This document shows positions 6,241 through 7,825 of a DNA stretch of 7,825 bases, in pieces; position 1 is the first letter of the stretch; every line of letters begins with the position of its first letter. The notes under the pieces are model-generated. The model saw only the letters and a program-made list of their open reading frames with translations. It was not told the origin of the DNA and did no database searches. The stretch is from Clostridiales bacterium. Its GTDB lineage: Bacteria; Bacillota; Clostridia; Oscillospirales; CAG-272. A program made the position numbers and the translations under genes. The stretch is taken from contig QALR01000021.1 of NCBI GenBank assembly GCA_003150035.1, positions 1 through 7,825 of the forward strand, written 5' to 3'.

Positions 6241-6520
6241 AAACCCGAAGAGGGTTTCATGGTGTATTAACCAAAGCTTCCCCCTGAAGGGGAGCGTTAG
6301 CGAGCCCGAAGGTGAAGCTTGGGTGGGGAAAGGACTATAAATAAGCTACCCCAAAGGGGTTGCATATACACCATCGCTTATGGATGTAAAAGTGCAACCC
6401 CTTCGGGGTAGTTGATGATGCCTTGCCCCTCTCCCCAACCTTCTCCTCCTCTAGGTACGCTTCGCCTACCTACGGAGGGGGAAGGCTGGGTTAATAGACC
6501 ATGGAAGCCCTTCGGGCTTC
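6241..6520. mobile_element. MITE-like long imperfect palindrome (about 280 bp)
   Basis: The two halves are diverged inverted copies. Outer ends are short hairpins, AAACCC/GGGTTT at 6241-6257 and GAAGCCC/GGGCTTC at 6504-6520. Next are 30-base arms 6255-6284 and 6477-6506 matching at 25 of 30 positions, including GGTTAATA and ACCATG. The inner arms 6346-6364 and 6393-6411 match at 18 of 19 positions, around a 28-base centre. Intermediate parts (TTCCCCCT, the GAAGSTTGGG-type block) are also related in inverted order. There is no open reading frame of note. Size, long terminal inverted repeats and lack of coding fit a miniature inverted-repeat element; no target-site duplication could be recognised. 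Confidence 0.55.
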
Positions 6521-6628
6521 TGCTATTCCTGCTTGAGGAGCTGAAAACCATACGTTAAGGACTTTCTCACGTGCCACCCGCGGGCGATGCAGGGGTTATG
6601 CATTATAAAGGATCTATAAAGGCATAAG

Positions 6629-6860
6629 AGCACCCGCCAGAGTGCCACTCAGATAGCCCCCGTGTCGGAGGGGCGAAAGCCCCTAACGACCGGCGGGGAA
6701 GAGGTGTACACCAACCATACGACCCTTGTGGTCGCACCCCCAATAAGTTGTGCGACCACAAGGGTCGATTGATATTATCATACTATTTCCCCGCCGGTCT
6801 TCGGCTCTACGAGCCTTGACCGGGGGCTATCTGAATGGCACCCTGGCGGGTGCTTTTTTT
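6629..6860 (+). ncRNA. Nested multi-stem element ending in a T run (structured RNA or repeat element)
   Basis: Three nested inverted repeats: outer 6629-6662 with 6821-6854 (32 of 34 matched, both mismatches wobble-type); middle 6688-6700 with 6787-6799 (13 of 13); apical 6720-6737 with 6750-6767 (18 of 18, 12-base loop). Between outer and middle stems, each side carries its own hairpin: GGGGC-GAAA-GCCCC (6670-6683), a GNRA-type tetraloop, and GGCTC-TAC-GAGCC on the right (6803-6815). A run of seven Ts (6854-6860) follows the outer stem, as in a plus-strand terminator. It matches no RNA family I know (not tmRNA, RNase P or SRP). No promoter box was found just upstream, so it may be a repeat element instead of a transcribed RNA. 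Confidence 0.4.
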
Positions 6861-6900
6861 GGAACCTCCTCTGTGTATAGATAGGTGTAAAATACCCATG

Positions 6901-6968
6901 CGACCCCGGACGAGGGGTCGGACAACCCTAACTCTAGGTCTGACCCTCCCCACCCCTCAGCCGGGGTC
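6901..6968. repeat. Hairpin with alternative pairing partner
   Basis: CGACCCC (6901-6907) pairs with GGGGTCG (6914-6920) across six bases. Alternatively GACCCCGG (6902-6909) pairs with CCGGGGTC (6961-6968). Both pairings are perfect and mutually exclusive. No gene association is evident. Confidence 0.4.
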
Positions 6969-6994
6969 AAGCAGGTGGTGAATATGCTCTTGCA

Positions 6995-7031
6995 CACAGG
7001 TCGTTCGGGGCTAACGCCCCTCCGACCTGTG
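6995..7031. repeat. Hairpin related to the left hairpin of the 6629-6860 element
   Basis: CACAGGTCG (6995-7003) pairs with CGACCTGTG (7023-7031), with an inner GGGGC/GCCCC stem. In reverse complement, 6999-7027 closely matches 6664-6691, so the same hairpin module occurs twice in opposite orientation in this intergenic region. A further small hairpin, ACCTC/GAGGT, lies at 7046-7059. There is no T run, so it is not a simple terminator. Confidence 0.55.
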
Positions 7032-7172
7032 CCTATTTAAGAGGGACCTCTGCCGAGGTACTTACGCCATTATCCTCAACAGATTGTATATCATCATTCG
7101 CACAATAGTCTTTTCTAATGCGTAACCCCTGTAGGTGTTGTGAATGACACTCACGGATTACGATAATTTCAG

Positions 7173-7180
7173 TATCTTTG
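7173..7180 (+). promoter_or_regulatory. -7 promoter box of the downstream envelope-protein gene
   Basis: TATCTTTG followed by C is an exact and typical Bacteroidota -7 box. Transcription would start near 7187, leaving about 20 bases before the ATG at 7207. This placement rules against starting translation at the in-frame ATG at 7144. No clear -33 element was found at the usual spacing. Confidence 0.6.
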
Positions 7181-7206
7181 CTACAGATTTTGGATACATT
7201 AATAAT

Positions 7207-7797
7207 ATGTGGAAGCATAGGGGACTTTTGATTTCAGGGGGTGTGGCATTACTTGCCTTGGGAGGGGTTTGGCTCTATACCAAGTATGGAGATAGAGGTG
7301 CCAACGACAAGGAGGTTGTGGCTGCTACGGAGCGGGTAGTACGGCCAGTGGATTCGCTTTCTTCCAGTCTCTCTGTAGACGAAGCGGAGGAGCTGATCGC
7401 CGAAGCAAATAATGAGGTGCCAGTCTACGATCTTTACAAGGATTATTATACCAATAATATGATTTTTGAAGATGCCGAAGCGCCGTTCAATCAAGGCAGT
7501 GAACCGCTATCTCAATTTATTGACCGATTTAGAGAGGATGCCGTGTTTCAACGTGCTAGGACTTCTCTTGGCGAGGGGTCAAGTACTCCAGACTTTGGGA
7601 AGCTACAGATTGCGATTGCCCCTCCCGATAGCACTTACTTCTTTGCTGCTTGGCGGGAATTAGCCCCAAATGAAGCTGCCTTTTGCAAAGGGTATCTAGG
7701 GTCGGAGATGATTGAGGAGTATCTATTTGGCAGAAAGGATAGCCAATCACCATGGATGCTGATTGATTATTTCCGTGCCGATGACGCTATTTTCTGA
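7207..7797 (+). CDS. Single-pass envelope protein, DUF4348-like
   Basis: A 196-aa protein starting MWKHRG, with a hydrophobic segment at about residues 7-24 (LLISGGVALLALGGVWLY) flanked by positive residues, giving a signal anchor with the bulk of the protein outside the cytoplasm. There is no lipobox Cys. After a Ser/Glu-rich linker, residues from about 90 on include FIDRFREDAVFQRARTSL and, near the end, WMLIDYFRADD. This resembles the F-x2-F-x3-FQ-x2-R and DYF features of Bacteroidales DUF4348 proteins, whose function is unknown. I prefer the ATG at 7207 over the in-frame ATG at 7144, since a promoter box lies between them and the upstream 21 residues would bury the anchor. A GGGG/CCCC hairpin at 7799-7813 follows the stop. 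Gene confidence is high; the family is tentative. Confidence 0.75.
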   Translation: MWKHRGLLISGGVALLALGGVWLYTKYGDRGANDKEVVAATERVVRPVDSLSSSLSVDEAEELIAEANNEVPVYDLYKDYYTNNMIFEDAEAPFNQGSEPLSQFIDRFREDAVFQRARTSLGEGSSTPDFGKLQIAIAPPDSTYFFAAWRELAPNEAAFCKGYLGSEMIEEYLFGRKDSQSPWMLIDYFRADDAIF

Positions 7798-7825
7798 TGG
7801 GGTGGTTGTCCCCGCTATAGGTTGT

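Larger units (their letters stand above)
5543..7206. other. 1.66-kb non-coding region with promoters and palindromic repeats
   Basis: No credible protein or tRNA gene is seen. The first 250 bases hold the leader and control region of the minus-strand cluster. Bases 5824-6045 show nothing beyond one weak 5-bp hairpin. Then come three palindromic elements (6046-6134, 6241-6520, 6629-6860), separated by short unstructured stretches, and several hairpins between 6901 and 7059. Bases 7060-7172 show nothing recognisable. Overlapping short reading frames here run through the repeats and are not supported. Confidence 0.7.

Noticed and set aside
6541..7060. tRNA, tmRNA, RNase P or SRP RNA in the structured region
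   Set aside because: No CCA-type acceptor and T-loop arrangement and none of the conserved segments of those RNAs could be found.
7033..7218. Minus-strand 61-codon frame
   Set aside because: It overlaps the promoter and start of the plus-strand envelope gene and has no recognisable features.

Overview
The window looks like a chromosomal segment of a Bacteroidota bacterium, possibly Porphyromonas or a relative. The genus is inferred from overall feel, not proven. The support is several copies of the Bacteroidota -7 promoter box TAnnTTTG (one with a TTTG -33 element exactly 19 bases away), starts without obvious Shine-Dalgarno sequences, and a C-terminal gene resembling a Bacteroidales-type DUF4348 protein.

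Layout. On the minus strand at the left edge is the N-terminal part of ligA (NAD-dependent DNA ligase, cut by the window edge), preceded by a membrane-anchored SIMPL/DUF541 protein with its own promoter. Both are G+C rich: 36/60 in bases 121-180 and 32/60 in 661-720. From about 1332 to 5542 the DNA becomes A+T rich (21/60 G+C in 2101-2160, 24/60 in 4441-4500). It carries a minus-strand gene group, in order of transcription: a 739-aa multidomain protein of unknown function, an 83-aa protein overlapping it by one base, a previously unlisted 36-aa Cys-rich peptide, and a radical SAM/SPASM peptide maturase. A strong intrinsic terminator lies between the peptide and the maturase. This arrangement is that of a RiPP (ribosomally made, post-translationally modified peptide) locus, and the low G+C suggests it was acquired horizontally.

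From 5543 to 7206 there is no credible gene. This 1.6 kb holds the cluster's putative promoter and a 27-bp near-palindrome beside it, followed by three unrelated palindromic structures: a modular repeat at 6046-6134, a roughly 280-bp long imperfect palindrome at 6241-6520 that looks like a MITE, and a nested multi-stem structure at 6629-6860 ending in seven Ts. Several smaller hairpins follow. The plus-strand gene at 7207-7797 encodes a 196-aa single-pass envelope protein, again G+C rich (34/60 in 7321-7380).

How the genes may work together. The radical SAM enzyme probably binds the leader of the 36-aa peptide through its N-terminal domain and modifies the Cys- and aromatic-rich tail. The terminator would make the substrate more abundant than the enzyme. 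The roles of the 739-aa and 83-aa proteins are unknown; they may be partners, immunity proteins or an older neighbouring unit. No transporter or leader peptidase is visible, so export and maturation would need factors encoded elsewhere.
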